The position numbers were made by a program, and so were the translations under genes. The notes below the pieces were generated by a model. The model saw only the letters and a list, made by a program, of their open reading frames with translations. It searched no databases and had not been told where the DNA came from. Below are positions 33,691-41,995 of a stretch of DNA of 49,666 bases, one piece after another (position 1 is the stretch's first letter; each line of letters opens with the position of its first letter). The stretch is from JAGXTF01 sp040376005 (GTDB lineage Bacteria; Bacteroidota; Bacteroidia; NS11-12g; UBA955), in the NCBI GenBank assembly GCA_040376005.1, contig JBEIRK010000004.1, positions 1 through 49,666 of the forward strand. Direction: 5' to 3'.

Positions 33691-34068
33691 ATGGAAGCTA
33701 AAGCAATATTGAGAAACTGTCCTTTTCCTCCAAGGAAAATGAGACTCCTCGCTGATCAAGTGCGTGGCCAAAAAGTAGAACGCGCCTTGAACATACTTCA
33801 GTGGAATCAGCGCCCTGCATATGCGATTTATTTGAGCAAGCTCATTCGCAGTGCAATCGCAAACTGGAGCCAAGCAAACAGCGGTGAGAGAATCGAAGAC
33901 AGCAACCTGTACGTTAAGACCATTATGGTAGACGGCGGATTGACTATCAAACGCCTTCGTACTGCTCCCCAAGGTCGTGGCTACCGTCAGGTAAAACGCA
34001 CCAATCACGTAACCGTGATCGTGGATAGCATGAAATCTAAAGAAACCTCTAACGCAGAAGAAAACTAA
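33691..34068 (+). CDS. rplV: 50S ribosomal protein L22
   Basis: 125 residues. CPFPPRKMRLLADQVRGQKV and the tunnel beta-hairpin region IKRLRTAPQGRGYRQVKRTN identify it; the hairpin lines the exit tunnel and contacts macrolides. A short Ser/Glu-rich tail (KETSNAEEN) follows. It ends two bases before rpsC. Confidence 0.97.
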   Translation: MEAKAILRNCPFPPRKMRLLADQVRGQKVERALNILQWNQRPAYAIYLSKLIRSAIANWSQANSGERIEDSNLYVKTIMVDGGLTIKRLRTAPQGRGYRQVKRTNHVTVIVDSMKSKETSNAEEN

Positions 34069-34070
34069 TA

Positions 34071-34835
34071 ATGGGACAAAAAGTAAACCCTATAGGATTA
34101 AGACTTGGAATTATCCGCGGCTGGGACTCTAACTGGTACGGCGGTAAAGACTACGGAGATAAACTTCAGGAGGATGCTAAAATTCGCAAATACTTGCGCG
34201 TTCGTATCCCCAAAGGTGGCATTGCGAAAGTGATGATTGAGAGAACCTTGAAAAGAATCACAATCACTATTTTCACATCTCGTCCAGGTATCGTAATCGG
34301 AAAAGGCGGTCAAGAGGTTGATACCATCCGTGAGGAAATCAAAAAGATTACCGGTAAGGATGTTCAAATCAACATTAACGAGATCAAACGCCCAGAATTG
34401 GATGCGTATTTGGTAGCGGAAAATGTAGCGCAGCAGATTGAGAACCGTTTCTCTTACAAGCGCGCTGTGAAAAATGCAATTCAAGGTACCATGAAAATGG
34501 GTGCTGAAGGAATCAAAGTTCGTGTGAGTGGTCGTTTGAATGGTAAAGAAATTGCCCGTTCTGAGATTTATAAAGAAGGACGCACTCCGTTGCACACTTT
34601 GAGATCTAATATCGATTACGCATTGTGCGAAGCACAAACTGTGTATGGTAAAATTGGTATCAAAGTATGGTTGTGCCGCGGCGAGATCTACGGAAAAGTA
34701 GACTTGTCTCCACAAGCTGATACTGAAAGAAGACGCGACAATAATGGTCCTCGCCGTGATGACAGAAGACCAGGTGGCGACCGCGACCGTAGAGGTGGCG
34801 ATAGAGGTGGTGACCGTCGTAAGCGTAAAAATTAA
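34071..34835 (+). CDS. rpsC: 30S ribosomal protein S3 with Arg/Gly/Asp-rich tail
   Basis: 254 residues. MGQKVNPIGLRLGIIRGWDS, the KH-domain loop RPGIVIGKGGQEVD and the C-terminal KVWLCRGEIYGKVD identify S3, part of the mRNA entry tunnel and its helicase. After about residue 215 comes a low-complexity extension rich in Arg, Asp and Gly (RRDDRRPGGDRDRRGGDRGG). That extension is beyond the family core (about 210-230 residues) and looks like an RGG-type RNA-binding tail. Confidence 0.97.
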   Translation: MGQKVNPIGLRLGIIRGWDSNWYGGKDYGDKLQEDAKIRKYLRVRIPKGGIAKVMIERTLKRITITIFTSRPGIVIGKGGQEVDTIREEIKKITGKDVQININEIKRPELDAYLVAENVAQQIENRFSYKRAVKNAIQGTMKMGAEGIKVRVSGRLNGKEIARSEIYKEGRTPLHTLRSNIDYALCEAQTVYGKIGIKVWLCRGEIYGKVDLSPQADTERRRDNNGPRRDDRRPGGDRDRRGGDRGGDRRKRKN

Positions 34836-34851
34836 TTGAAAAAGAAAAGAA

Positions 34852-35277
34852 ATGCTTAGTCCAAAAAGAACGAAATACAGGAAACAGCAGAAAGGCCGTG
34901 TAAAAGGCTTGGCTACCCGCGGACACATTGTGTCTTTCGGAAGCTTCGGTCTTAAAACACTCGAAACGCACTGGATCACTGCCCGTCAAATTGAGGCAGC
35001 TCGTATCGCACTAACACGTTATCTTAAGCGTGAAGGTCAAGTGTGGATCCGCATTTTCCCAGATAAGCCAGTAACAAAGAAACCAGCAGAAGTACGTATG
35101 GGTAAAGGTAAAGGTGCACCTGAATATTGGGTGGCTGTAGTAAAACCAGGTACCATAATGTTCGAAGTTGGGGGTGTTCCACTGGAGATTGCGAAAGAAG
35201 GAATGCGCTTGGCTGCACAAAAACTGCCTGTAAAAGCGAAATTTATTGTTAGACCTGATTATCAGGAGGAGGCATAA
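34852..35277 (+). CDS. rplP: 50S ribosomal protein L16
   Basis: 141 residues: MLSPKRTKYRKQQKGRVKGL, then ITARQIEAARIALTRYLKRE and VRMGKGKGAPEYWVAVVKPG. It contacts A-site tRNA and is a late assembly protein. It follows rpsC by 16 bases and is two bases from rpmC. Confidence 0.98.
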   Translation: MLSPKRTKYRKQQKGRVKGLATRGHIVSFGSFGLKTLETHWITARQIEAARIALTRYLKREGQVWIRIFPDKPVTKKPAEVRMGKGKGAPEYWVAVVKPGTIMFEVGGVPLEIAKEGMRLAAQKLPVKAKFIVRPDYQEEA

Positions 35278-35279
35278 TC

Positions 35280-35516
35280 ATGAAAAGTACTGAATTGAAA
35301 ACATTGCCAAATAAAGAACTGGTAGAACGCTACAAAGAAGAAAAGAAGCTCTATCAGAAAATGAAATTCCAGAATACTGTGGCTCAAATTGATGAACCAC
35401 ATAAACTGAAAGCAACGCGCAAAAACATTGCACGTATGCTTACTGAAATGAACAGCAGGCGTATACAGGCTGAAACTCAGGCCTATATCAATAAAATGAA
35501 TGAGGAGATCAACTAA
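35280..35516 (+). CDS. rpmC: 50S ribosomal protein L29
   Basis: 78 residues, slightly longer than E. coli L29. STELKTLPNKELVERYKEEK and RKNIARMLTEMNSRRIQAE fit the two-helix hairpin at the tunnel exit. Its stop codon overlaps the rpsQ start by one base (TAATG), so the pair is translationally coupled. Confidence 0.95.
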   Translation: MKSTELKTLPNKELVERYKEEKKLYQKMKFQNTVAQIDEPHKLKATRKNIARMLTEMNSRRIQAETQAYINKMNEEIN

Positions 35517-35776
35517 TGGAAATCAGCCGTAACGCAAGAAAAGAAATTACTGGTACTGTAACCAGTTCCAAAATGGATAAAACCGTAGTGGTATCTGTGG
35601 TTCGTAAAATGAAACACCCCAAGTATGGTAAGTATTTCAAAAGAACCAAGAAGTACACTGCGCATGATGAGAAAAATGAATGTGGTGAGAACGATATTGT
35701 TCGCATCATGGAAACTCGTCCCATGAGCAAAACGAAACGTTGGAGATTGGTAGAAATCGTAGAAAAAGCTAAATAA
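35516..35776 (+). CDS. rpsQ: 30S ribosomal protein S17
   Basis: 86 residues: RKEITGTVTSSKMDKTVVVS, KHPKYGKYFKRTKKYTAHDE and ETRPMSKTKRWRLVEIVEKA are diagnostic of this OB-fold primary 16S-binding protein. It begins on the last base of the rpmC stop codon and ends two bases before rplN. Confidence 0.97.
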   Translation: MEISRNARKEITGTVTSSKMDKTVVVSVVRKMKHPKYGKYFKRTKKYTAHDEKNECGENDIVRIMETRPMSKTKRWRLVEIVEKAK

Positions 35777-35778
35777 TT

Positions 35779-36147
35779 ATGGTACAACAGGAATCCAGAC
35801 TCAAAGTTGCTGATAATAGCGGTGCACGTGAAGTATTGTGCATACGCGTTCTCGGTGGCTCAGGCCGCAGATACGCAAGTGTTGGCGACAAAATAGTGGT
35901 GAGTGTAAAAGATGCACTTCCAGGTAGTGGTATTAAAAAAGGTGCCGTAAGTAAGGCTGTGGTAGTGCGTGTGAAAAAAGAAGTACGCCGCCCTGATGGA
36001 TCTTATATCCGCTTCGACGAAAACAGTTGCGTATTGCTTAACGCTTCAGATGAACCAAGAGGTACTCGTATCTTTGGCCCTGTAGCCCGCGAATTGCGCG
36101 ACAAACAATTCATGAAGATTGTTTCCCTTGCACCAGAAGTATTGTAA
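35779..36147 (+). CDS. rplN: 50S ribosomal protein L14
   Basis: 122 residues, the universal length. MVQQESRLKVADNSGAREVL, RPDGSYIRFDENSCVLLNA and GTRIFGPVARELRDKQFMKI are conserved. L14 lies at the subunit interface (bridge B8) and is the docking site of the silencing factor RsfS. It is two bases from rplX. Confidence 0.98.
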   Translation: MVQQESRLKVADNSGAREVLCIRVLGGSGRRYASVGDKIVVSVKDALPGSGIKKGAVSKAVVVRVKKEVRRPDGSYIRFDENSCVLLNASDEPRGTRIFGPVARELRDKQFMKIVSLAPEVL

Positions 36148-36149
36148 TC

Positions 36150-36485
36150 ATGACAACTAAAACAGTAGCAAAAGTGAAACTGCACGTTAAAAAAGGCGAC
36201 CAGGTGAAAGTGCTCTCTGGCAACGATAAAGGTAAAACCGGGAAAGTGTTGAAAATGTTCCCCGCTGAAAACAGAGCTTTGGTAGAAGGTGTGAATCTTG
36301 TAACCAAACACATGAAACCCAGCGCGCAAAATACCAGTGGTAGAATTGAAAAGATTGAAGCTCCAATTCATCTTTCAAATCTGATGGTGGTAGTAGCAGG
36401 AACTCCAACCCGTATCGGTAGAAAAGTAAACGCAGAAGGCAAACTTCAGCGCATTGCAAAACGCACAGGTGATTTTATTAAATAA
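36150..36485 (+). CDS. rplX: 50S ribosomal protein L24
   Basis: 111 residues. VKKGDQVKVLSGNDKGKTGK is the KOW motif, followed by VEGVNLVTKHMKPS and IHLSNLMVV. L24 starts 50S assembly by binding the 5' end of 23S rRNA. It lies two bases after rplN. Confidence 0.97.
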   Translation: MTTKTVAKVKLHVKKGDQVKVLSGNDKGKTGKVLKMFPAENRALVEGVNLVTKHMKPSAQNTSGRIEKIEAPIHLSNLMVVVAGTPTRIGRKVNAEGKLQRIAKRTGDFIK

Positions 36486-36493
36486 ACAAGAAA

Positions 36494-37045
36494 ATGAGCT
36501 ACGTACCAAGGCTTAAGACCAAATATACGGAAGAAGTAGTGCCAGCTATGAAAGAAAAGTTTGGCTACAAAAACGTAATGCAAATTCCAAAAATCGAAAA
36601 GATTTGCTTGAACCAAGGCGTTGGAATTGCAGTAAACGATAAGAAGATTGTAGATGCTTCTGTGGATGAAATGACACGCATTTCAGGACAGAAAGCACAA
36701 GCGACTTTCTCTCGCAAAGCGATTTCTAACTTCAAACTCCGTGAAAATATGCCCATCGGCGCGCGTGTAACCCTGCGCAAAGAACATATGTATGATTTCA
36801 TGGACCGCTTGATTTCTATTGCACTTCCCCGTGTACGTGATTTTCAAGGTCTTCAAGTAAAAGGATTTGACGGACGTGGTAACTTTACCATGGGCATTAC
36901 CGAACAAATCATTTTCCCAGAAATCGATATTGATAAGACAAACAGAATCTCCGGTATGGACATTACTGTAGTTACTTCAGCAAAAACCGACGCAGAATGC
37001 TTGGAATTGTTGAAATTGTTTGGCTTCCCCTTTAAAAGCAATTAA
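36494..37045 (+). CDS. rplE: 50S ribosomal protein L5
   Basis: 183 residues. Y/N-type start MSYVPRLKTKYTEEVVPAMK, then KICLNQGVGIAV, KLRENMPIGARVTLR and the C-terminal GMDITVVTSAKTDAECLELL. L5 binds 5S rRNA in the central protuberance. It precedes rpsN by six bases. Confidence 0.97.
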   Translation: MSYVPRLKTKYTEEVVPAMKEKFGYKNVMQIPKIEKICLNQGVGIAVNDKKIVDASVDEMTRISGQKAQATFSRKAISNFKLRENMPIGARVTLRKEHMYDFMDRLISIALPRVRDFQGLQVKGFDGRGNFTMGITEQIIFPEIDIDKTNRISGMDITVVTSAKTDAECLELLKLFGFPFKSN

Positions 37046-37051
37046 TACAAA

Positions 37052-37321
37052 ATGGCAAAAGAATCAATGAAAGCCAGGCAGCGTAAGCGTGAAGCTATGG
37101 TTGCCAAATATGCCGAGAAAAGAGCTACTCTGAAAGCGGAGGGTAATTACGAGGCTTTGCAACGCATTCCTCGCAATGCTAGCCCAGTACGTTTGCGCAA
37201 CCGTTGCAAACTTACAGGCCGCCCAAGAGGTTACATCAGAACCTTCGGTATCTGCCGTAACCAATTCAGAATGCTTGCCAGCGATGGTAAAATTCCTGGT
37301 GTAACTAAATCAAGTTGGTAA
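37052..37321 (+). CDS. rpsN: 30S ribosomal protein S14, zinc-free form
   Basis: 89 residues: MAKESMKARQRKREAMVAKY ... RIPRNASPVRLRNRCKLTGR. The CxxC pairs of the 61-residue zinc-binding S14 are absent, so this is the long C-minus type that works without zinc. It sits in the 30S head. rplE is just upstream, rpsH downstream. Confidence 0.97.
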   Translation: MAKESMKARQRKREAMVAKYAEKRATLKAEGNYEALQRIPRNASPVRLRNRCKLTGRPRGYIRTFGICRNQFRMLASDGKIPGVTKSSW

Positions 37322-37339
37322 TAGAAATAAAATAGAATA

Positions 37340-37741
37340 ATGAGTACTGATTCAATAGCAGACTTCCTCACAAGGGTCCGCAATGCTGCAAAGGCACGCC
37401 ATCGTATCGTGGAAATCCCTGCAAGCAATCTTAAAAAAGAACTTGCAAGGGTTCTTTACGAGAAAGGATATATCCTGAAGTATAAGTTTGAAGAAACAGA
37501 AAATGGACAAGGCGTAATTAAAATCGCTTTGAAATACAACCCGGTAACAAAAGAGTGTGCTTTCCGCGATTTGAAGCGTGTAAGTACTCCTGGTCTTCGT
37601 CGCTATACTGGCGCCGATACCTTGCCTCGTGTATTGAATGGCTTAGGTGTTGCCATCATAACCACCTCAAGAGGAGTCATGACTGACAAAGAAGCTCGCC
37701 AGCTTGGAATCGGCGGTGAAGTACTTTGTTACGTATCATAA
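37340..37741 (+). CDS. rpsH: 30S ribosomal protein S8
   Basis: 133 residues: TDSIADFLTRVRNAAKARHR at the start and the C-terminal GVAIITTSRGVMTDKEARQL plus GGEVLCYVS. S8 is a primary 16S central-domain binder and, in E. coli, the spc operon repressor. Nineteen bases follow rpsN. Confidence 0.98.
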   Translation: MSTDSIADFLTRVRNAAKARHRIVEIPASNLKKELARVLYEKGYILKYKFEETENGQGVIKIALKYNPVTKECAFRDLKRVSTPGLRRYTGADTLPRVLNGLGVAIITTSRGVMTDKEARQLGIGGEVLCYVS

Positions 37742-37757
37742 AAATTTAAAAAAATAA

Positions 37758-38309
37758 ATGTCACGCGTAGGAAAAGCACCCATTCAAATACCCTCAGGCG
37801 TAACCATCACTGTTGAAAGTGGTTTGGTTAAAGCTAAGGGTCCAAAAGGAGAAGTGTCGCAGGTTATCAGCCCAGATATGGAAATATCTGTTGAAGGTAA
37901 CGTGCTGACAGTAAATCGCCCAAGCGACAGCAAATCTCACAAAGCCCTTCACGGTCTTACCCGTGCTCTCATCAACAACATGGTTGAAGGTGTAAGCAAC
38001 GGTCACAAAGTAAGCCAAGAATTGGTAGGTGTAGGTTACAAGGTGTCGAATCAAGGCCAACTTCTCGATTTTACACTTGGTTTCTCACATAGAATTATGT
38101 TTGAAATCCCAAAGGAAATTACCGTAACTACTGAAACAGTAAAAGGTAAGAACCCAACCATCACTATGGAATGTGCAGACAAACAATTGTTAGGTCAGAT
38201 AGCTGCAAAAATTCGTTCTTTCCGTAAGCCTGAGCCATACAAAGGCAAAGGTATTCGCTTCACTGGCGAAGTATTGCGCAAGAAAGCAGGTAAATCAGCT
38301 TCTAAATAA
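37758..38309 (+). CDS. rplF: 50S ribosomal protein L6
   Basis: 183 residues. SRVGKAPIQIPSGVTITVES and the C-terminal KIRSFRKPEPYKGKGIRFTG are diagnostic. L6 has two tandem similar domains and lies near the factor-binding site. Upstream sequence is A-rich, without a Shine-Dalgarno motif. Confidence 0.98.
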   Translation: MSRVGKAPIQIPSGVTITVESGLVKAKGPKGEVSQVISPDMEISVEGNVLTVNRPSDSKSHKALHGLTRALINNMVEGVSNGHKVSQELVGVGYKVSNQGQLLDFTLGFSHRIMFEIPKEITVTTETVKGKNPTITMECADKQLLGQIAAKIRSFRKPEPYKGKGIRFTGEVLRKKAGKSASK

Positions 38310-38319
38310 TTAAGAGGAA

Positions 38320-38676
38320 ATGGCAAAGACTAAAGAAGCAAGAAGAGCTAAGATCCGTAAAGGTATCAGAGGCAAAATCACAGGAATTAGCACCCGTCCT
38401 AGACTGAGTGTGTTCCGCAGCAATAAAGATATTTATGCTCAAATCATCGACGATACTAATGGTACTACCATTTGCTCAGCGTCATCAAGAGATAAAGAAA
38501 TTGCTGCTAATAAAGTAACCAAAGTAGCTGTGGCATCTATCGTAGGCAAAAAACTGGCTGAAAAAGCAGTAGCCGCTGGTATTACCTCAGTTGTGTTTGA
38601 TCGTGGTGGCTATTTGTATCATGGTAGGGTGAAAAGCCTAGCCGATGGTGCAAGAGAAGGAGGCCTCCAGTTTTAA
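38320..38676 (+). CDS. rplR: 50S ribosomal protein L18
   Basis: 118 residues: RRAKIRKGIRGKITGISTRP, RLSVFRSNKDIYAQIIDD and FDRGGYLYHGRVKSLADGAR. It binds 5S rRNA with L5. It starts ten bases after rplF and is twelve before rpsE. Confidence 0.98.
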   Translation: MAKTKEARRAKIRKGIRGKITGISTRPRLSVFRSNKDIYAQIIDDTNGTTICSASSRDKEIAANKVTKVAVASIVGKKLAEKAVAAGITSVVFDRGGYLYHGRVKSLADGAREGGLQF

Positions 38677-38688
38677 TCTATTATCCAA

Positions 38689-39207
38689 ATGTCGAATATC
38701 AACAATAAGAGAATCAGACCCGGCGATATTACCCTTGCTGAAAAGGTAGTTGCCATCAACCGTGTTGCAAAAGTAACCAAAGGTGGTCGCACATTTAGCT
38801 TTACCGCACTGGTTGTGGTGGGCGATGCAAAAGGTGTTGTAGGCCATGGTCTCGGTAAATCAAATGAAGTAATTGATGCCATCAACAAAGGAATTGAAGA
38901 TGCTAAAAAGAACTTGATTAAAGTTCCAGTAATTAATGGCACTGTTCCTCATGAACAAATTGGCAAATTTGGAGGTGGCAATATCTTCTTGAAGCCCGCA
39001 GCTCACGGTACAGGTGTAATTGCAGGTGGTGCAATGCGTGCAGTATTAGAAAGCGCTGGTATCACAGATGTATTGGCTAAGTCTAAAGGATCATCTAACC
39101 CCCACAACGTGGTAAAAGCTACCTTTGATGCGCTAATCAAAATGCGTGATCCTTATGCAGTAGCACAAACCCGTGGTGTGGATCTTAAAAAAGTATTTAA
39201 CGGATAA
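38689..39207 (+). CDS. rpsE: 30S ribosomal protein S5
   Basis: 172 residues. INRVAKVTKGGRTFSFTALV and GVVGHGLGKSNEVIDAINKG (double-stranded RNA-binding domain) are clear, then GTGVIAGGAMRAVLESAGI in the C-terminal domain. S5 acts at mRNA entry and affects decoding accuracy. Confidence 0.98.
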   Translation: MSNINNKRIRPGDITLAEKVVAINRVAKVTKGGRTFSFTALVVVGDAKGVVGHGLGKSNEVIDAINKGIEDAKKNLIKVPVINGTVPHEQIGKFGGGNIFLKPAAHGTGVIAGGAMRAVLESAGITDVLAKSKGSSNPHNVVKATFDALIKMRDPYAVAQTRGVDLKKVFNG

Positions 39208-39218
39208 GCAAAAGCATC

Positions 39219-39401
39219 ATGGCAAAAGTTAAAATAACCCTCGTAAAAAGCGGAATTGGCCGTCCCAAGAACCAAAAAGCTACTCTAGAAGCTTTGGGTC
39301 TGAGAAAGATGAATGCTTCCCGTATAGTAGATCTTAATCCTGTTTCTCAGGGTATGATCAATGTTGTGAATCACTTATTAAAAGTAGAAAACCAGGATTA
39401 A
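39219..39401 (+). CDS. rpmD: 50S ribosomal protein L30
   Basis: 60 residues: KVKITLVKSGIGRPKNQKAT and LGLRKMNASRIVDLNPVSQG match the short bacterial L30. It is one base from rplO. Confidence 0.97.
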   Translation: MAKVKITLVKSGIGRPKNQKATLEALGLRKMNASRIVDLNPVSQGMINVVNHLLKVENQD

Positions 39402-39402
39402 C

Positions 39403-39852
39403 ATGGATTTAAGCAACTTAAAACCGGCCGAAGGTTCGGTTAAAAACAGAAAAAGAATTGGTCGCGGACAAGGTTCCGGAAGAGGTGGTACATCCACAAA
39501 AGGTCATAAAGGTGCGCAATCACGCACAGGTTACAGCCGCAAAATAGGTTTTGAAGGTGGTCAAATGCCCCTACAACGCCGTATTCCTAAAGGTGGTTTC
39601 AAAAATATCAACCGTGTGGAATATGCAGCGATTAACCTTGACATTCTTCAAGGCCTTTCTGAAAGCCTAAACGCTACTGTTATCGATCACGCTACCTTGG
39701 TGAAGAAACACCTTGTTGGCAAAAGAGAAATGGTAAAAGTGTTGGGTCGTGGTGAAGTGAAATCTGCACTTACGGTGCACGCACACAAATTTAGCGAAAC
39801 TGCCAAAAAAGCGATTGAAGCTGCAGGTGGTACCGCCAATCTCATCTCCTAA
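39403..39852 (+). CDS. rplO: 50S ribosomal protein L15
   Basis: 149 residues: MDLSNLKPAEGSVKNRKRIG, then GRGQGSGRGGTSTKGHKGAQ and GFEGGQMPLQRRIPKGGF, with the C-terminal AHKFSETAKKAIEAAGG. L15 is a central-protuberance assembly protein. It directly precedes secY by two bases, the usual spc order. Confidence 0.98.
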   Translation: MDLSNLKPAEGSVKNRKRIGRGQGSGRGGTSTKGHKGAQSRTGYSRKIGFEGGQMPLQRRIPKGGFKNINRVEYAAINLDILQGLSESLNATVIDHATLVKKHLVGKREMVKVLGRGEVKSALTVHAHKFSETAKKAIEAAGGTANLIS

Positions 39853-39854
39853 TA

Positions 39855-41216
39855 ATGAGAAAACTACTAGACAAACTTAAAAACATCTGGTCGATAGACG
39901 AGCTGCGTAGAAGAATCACGTATACGTTGATTCTTCTTGTAGTTTACCGTTTGGGATCCTACGTGATTCTGCCCGGTATCGACAGTGGTGCTTTGGAAGG
40001 ATTGGAAAGACAAACTAAGGATAACATCCTTGGTTTGATTAACACTTTCGCTGGTGGTGCATTTGCCCGCGGTGCAATTTTCGCCTTGGGTATCATGCCT
40101 TACATTTCAGCATCGATCTTCATGCAATTGGTTTCTATTGCAATCCCGTCATTCCAACGTCTTCAAAAAGAAGGTGAGGAGGGAAGAAGAAAGATCAATC
40201 AGTATACCCGTATTCTCACCATTGCATTTACCGGTGTTCAAGCATTTGGTTACCTCAATAACCTTATTGCTCAAGACGCAAACGCATTGTTGTTTACTAC
40301 CAATCCAGAAATTATGAGCCAATCTATGTTCATGATTACCAACATTATCTTGCTTACTGCGGGTACAATGTTCACAATGTGGATGGGTGAAAGAATCACA
40401 GACCGCGGTTTGGGTAACGGTATTTCTTTGTTGATTATGGTAGGTATCATTGCCCGCCTCCCATCCGCATTGCTTTCTGAATTGGCCTTCACAAGTAACC
40501 GTGGTAGCTTTATCATATTCCTATTGGAAATTGTGGTTTGGTTCCTGGTGGTGTTGGGTGTAATTCTGCTGACTCAAGGTACACGAAAAATCACGATCAA
40601 CTACGCTAAAAGAGTAGTTGGTAACAGACAGTACGGTGGCGTGCGTCAGTATTTGCCTATCAAAATTTTGGCTGCAGGTGTTATGCCTATCATTTTTGCA
40701 CAAGCAATTATGTTCTTGCCAGCAACTGTAGGGAGCTTCTATCAAGGTGAATTGCCAGGCTTTATCCAAAGCATGATGAATCCAAATGGATTGTGGCATA
40801 ATATCATCTTGGTATTCCTGATCGTTGTATTCACATACTTCTACACCGCTATCATATTCAACCCTGTGCAAATGGCGGACGATATGAAGCGCAACAATGG
40901 ATTTATTCCTGGTATCAAACCTGGTAAACAAACCGCAAACTTCATTGATGACGTAATCAGCAAGATCACCTTGCCTGGTGCAGTATTCATTGCAGTGGTA
41001 GCTGTTTTGCCTGTATTTGCTACCAAAATGGGAATCAATCAAGAGTTTAGCCAATTCTTTGGTGGAACAAGTTTGTTGATTTTGGTGGGTGTGGTATTGG
41101 ATACCCTACAGCAAATTGACAGCTATTTGTTGATGCGCAAGTACGATGGATTGATGAGTGGCGGAGGCAAAATGAAGGGTCGAATGACAAGCGCCTATAG
41201 TCAGGTTGACAATTAA
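39855..41216 (+). CDS. secY: Protein translocase subunit SecY
   Basis: 453 residues with ten membrane helices. Conserved parts are LVVYRLGSYVILPGID (TM1), the plug region near LINTFAGGAFARGAIFALGI, GMGERITDRGLGNG-like MWMGERITDRGLGNGISLLI and the C-terminal RKYDGLMSGGGKMKGR with the tail that contacts SecA and ribosome. It forms the Sec channel with SecE/SecG. No adk or map genes follow, as they do in some other phyla. The infA promoter begins inside its 3' end. Confidence 0.98.
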   Translation: MRKLLDKLKNIWSIDELRRRITYTLILLVVYRLGSYVILPGIDSGALEGLERQTKDNILGLINTFAGGAFARGAIFALGIMPYISASIFMQLVSIAIPSFQRLQKEGEEGRRKINQYTRILTIAFTGVQAFGYLNNLIAQDANALLFTTNPEIMSQSMFMITNIILLTAGTMFTMWMGERITDRGLGNGISLLIMVGIIARLPSALLSELAFTSNRGSFIIFLLEIVVWFLVVLGVILLTQGTRKITINYAKRVVGNRQYGGVRQYLPIKILAAGVMPIIFAQAIMFLPATVGSFYQGELPGFIQSMMNPNGLWHNIILVFLIVVFTYFYTAIIFNPVQMADDMKRNNGFIPGIKPGKQTANFIDDVISKITLPGAVFIAVVAVLPVFATKMGINQEFSQFFGGTSLLILVGVVLDTLQQIDSYLLMRKYDGLMSGGGKMKGRMTSAYSQVDN

Positions 41217-41236
41217 GAAAAAAAAGACTAATTTTG
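41206..41236 (+). promoter_or_regulatory. Internal promoter for infA and the alpha-operon genes
   Basis: TTGACA starting at 41206, then TAATTTTG at 41229-41236 with 20 bases between TTG and TA: a full consensus match. It begins within the last codons of secY and the infA ATG is 15 bases downstream, so infA through rplQ can be transcribed separately. Confidence 0.75.
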
Positions 41237-41251
41237 CAGCCCTTTTAAAAA

Positions 41252-41470
41252 ATGTCGAAACAAGACGCAATAAAACAAGATGGAGTAATCAAGGAAGCCT
41301 TGTCGAACGCAATGTTCAGGGTGAAGCTTGAGAACGGACATGAAATCATTGCGACGATTTCCGGCAAAATGAGAATGAACTACATACGAATACTGCCCGG
41401 TGATAAGGTACAGGTGGAGATTTCCCCTTATGATTTGACCAGAGGACGTATATCATACCGTTATAAGTAA
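41252..41470 (+). CDS. infA: Translation initiation factor IF-1
   Basis: 72 residues: MSKQDAIKQDGVIKEALSNA, FRVKLENGHEIIATISGKMR and the C-terminal YDLTRGRISYRYK. This OB-fold protein blocks the A site during initiation. It has its own promoter and is eight bases before rpmJ. Confidence 0.98.
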   Translation: MSKQDAIKQDGVIKEALSNAMFRVKLENGHEIIATISGKMRMNYIRILPGDKVQVEISPYDLTRGRISYRYK

Positions 41471-41478
41471 AAAAAGAG

Positions 41479-41595
41479 ATGAAAGTAAGAACTTCAGTAA
41501 AGAAGCGCAGCGTTGACTGCAAGATCGTACGCCGTAAAGGAAAGGTGTATGTGATTAACAAAAAGAACCCTAAATTTAAGCAAAGACAAGGTTAA
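41479..41595 (+). CDS. rpmJ: 50S ribosomal protein L36, zinc-free form
   Basis: 38 residues read from ATG at 41479: MKVRTSVKKRSVDCKIVRRK then GKVYVINKKNPKFKQRQG. The length and ends are exactly those of L36. Of the zinc ligands (Cys11, Cys14, Cys27, His in canonical L36) only Cys14 remains (Ser11, Asn27, Phe33), so it does not bind zinc. It lies between infA and rpsM, its usual place. Confidence 0.97.
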   Translation: MKVRTSVKKRSVDCKIVRRKGKVYVINKKNPKFKQRQG

Positions 41596-41598
41596 TAT

Positions 41599-41976
41599 AT
41601 GGCAAGGATAGCAGGTATTGATTTACCCAAGAACAAGCGTGGTGTTATAGGTCTTACCTATATATATGGTATTGGCAGTAGCACAGCAGCTGCCATTCTC
41701 GATGCATCAGGCATTGATCAGAGCAAAAAAGTGAGTGACTGGGATGATGACGATCTTTCTAAGATTCGTGGATTTATCACAGATAATTTGAAAACTGAAG
41801 GTGAGCTTCGCAGCGAGACCCAATTGAACATCAAGCGTTTGATGGACATTGGTTGTTACCGTGGATTACGTCACAGAAAAGGCTTGCCTGTTCGTGGACA
41901 GCGTACAAGTACGAATGCACGTACTCGTAAAGGTAAGCGTAAGACTGTTGCAGGTAAGAAGAAGGCTACCAAATAA
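41599..41976 (+). CDS. rpsM: 30S ribosomal protein S13
   Basis: 125 residues: MARIAGIDLPKNKRGVIGLT, YIYGIGSSTAAAIL and YRGLRHRKGLPVRGQRTSTN with a Lys-rich tail (GKRKTVAGKKKATK). It sits in the 30S head and contacts the 50S and P-site tRNA. It begins three bases after rpmJ. Confidence 0.98.
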   Translation: MARIAGIDLPKNKRGVIGLTYIYGIGSSTAAAILDASGIDQSKKVSDWDDDDLSKIRGFITDNLKTEGELRSETQLNIKRLMDIGCYRGLRHRKGLPVRGQRTSTNARTRKGKRKTVAGKKKATK

Positions 41977-41995
41977 TCATTAGAGCAGAAAAGTA

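Noticed and set aside
34098..34979. 293-codon open frame antisense to rpsC and rplP
   Set aside because: It lies wholly opposite highly conserved ribosomal genes, its protein is a low-complexity Thr/Ser/Phe mix with no family likeness, and it has no promoter. It is a by-product of codon bias.
40521..41054. 177-codon minus-strand frame within secY
   Set aside because: Fully opposite secY; the translation lacks any membrane or domain pattern.
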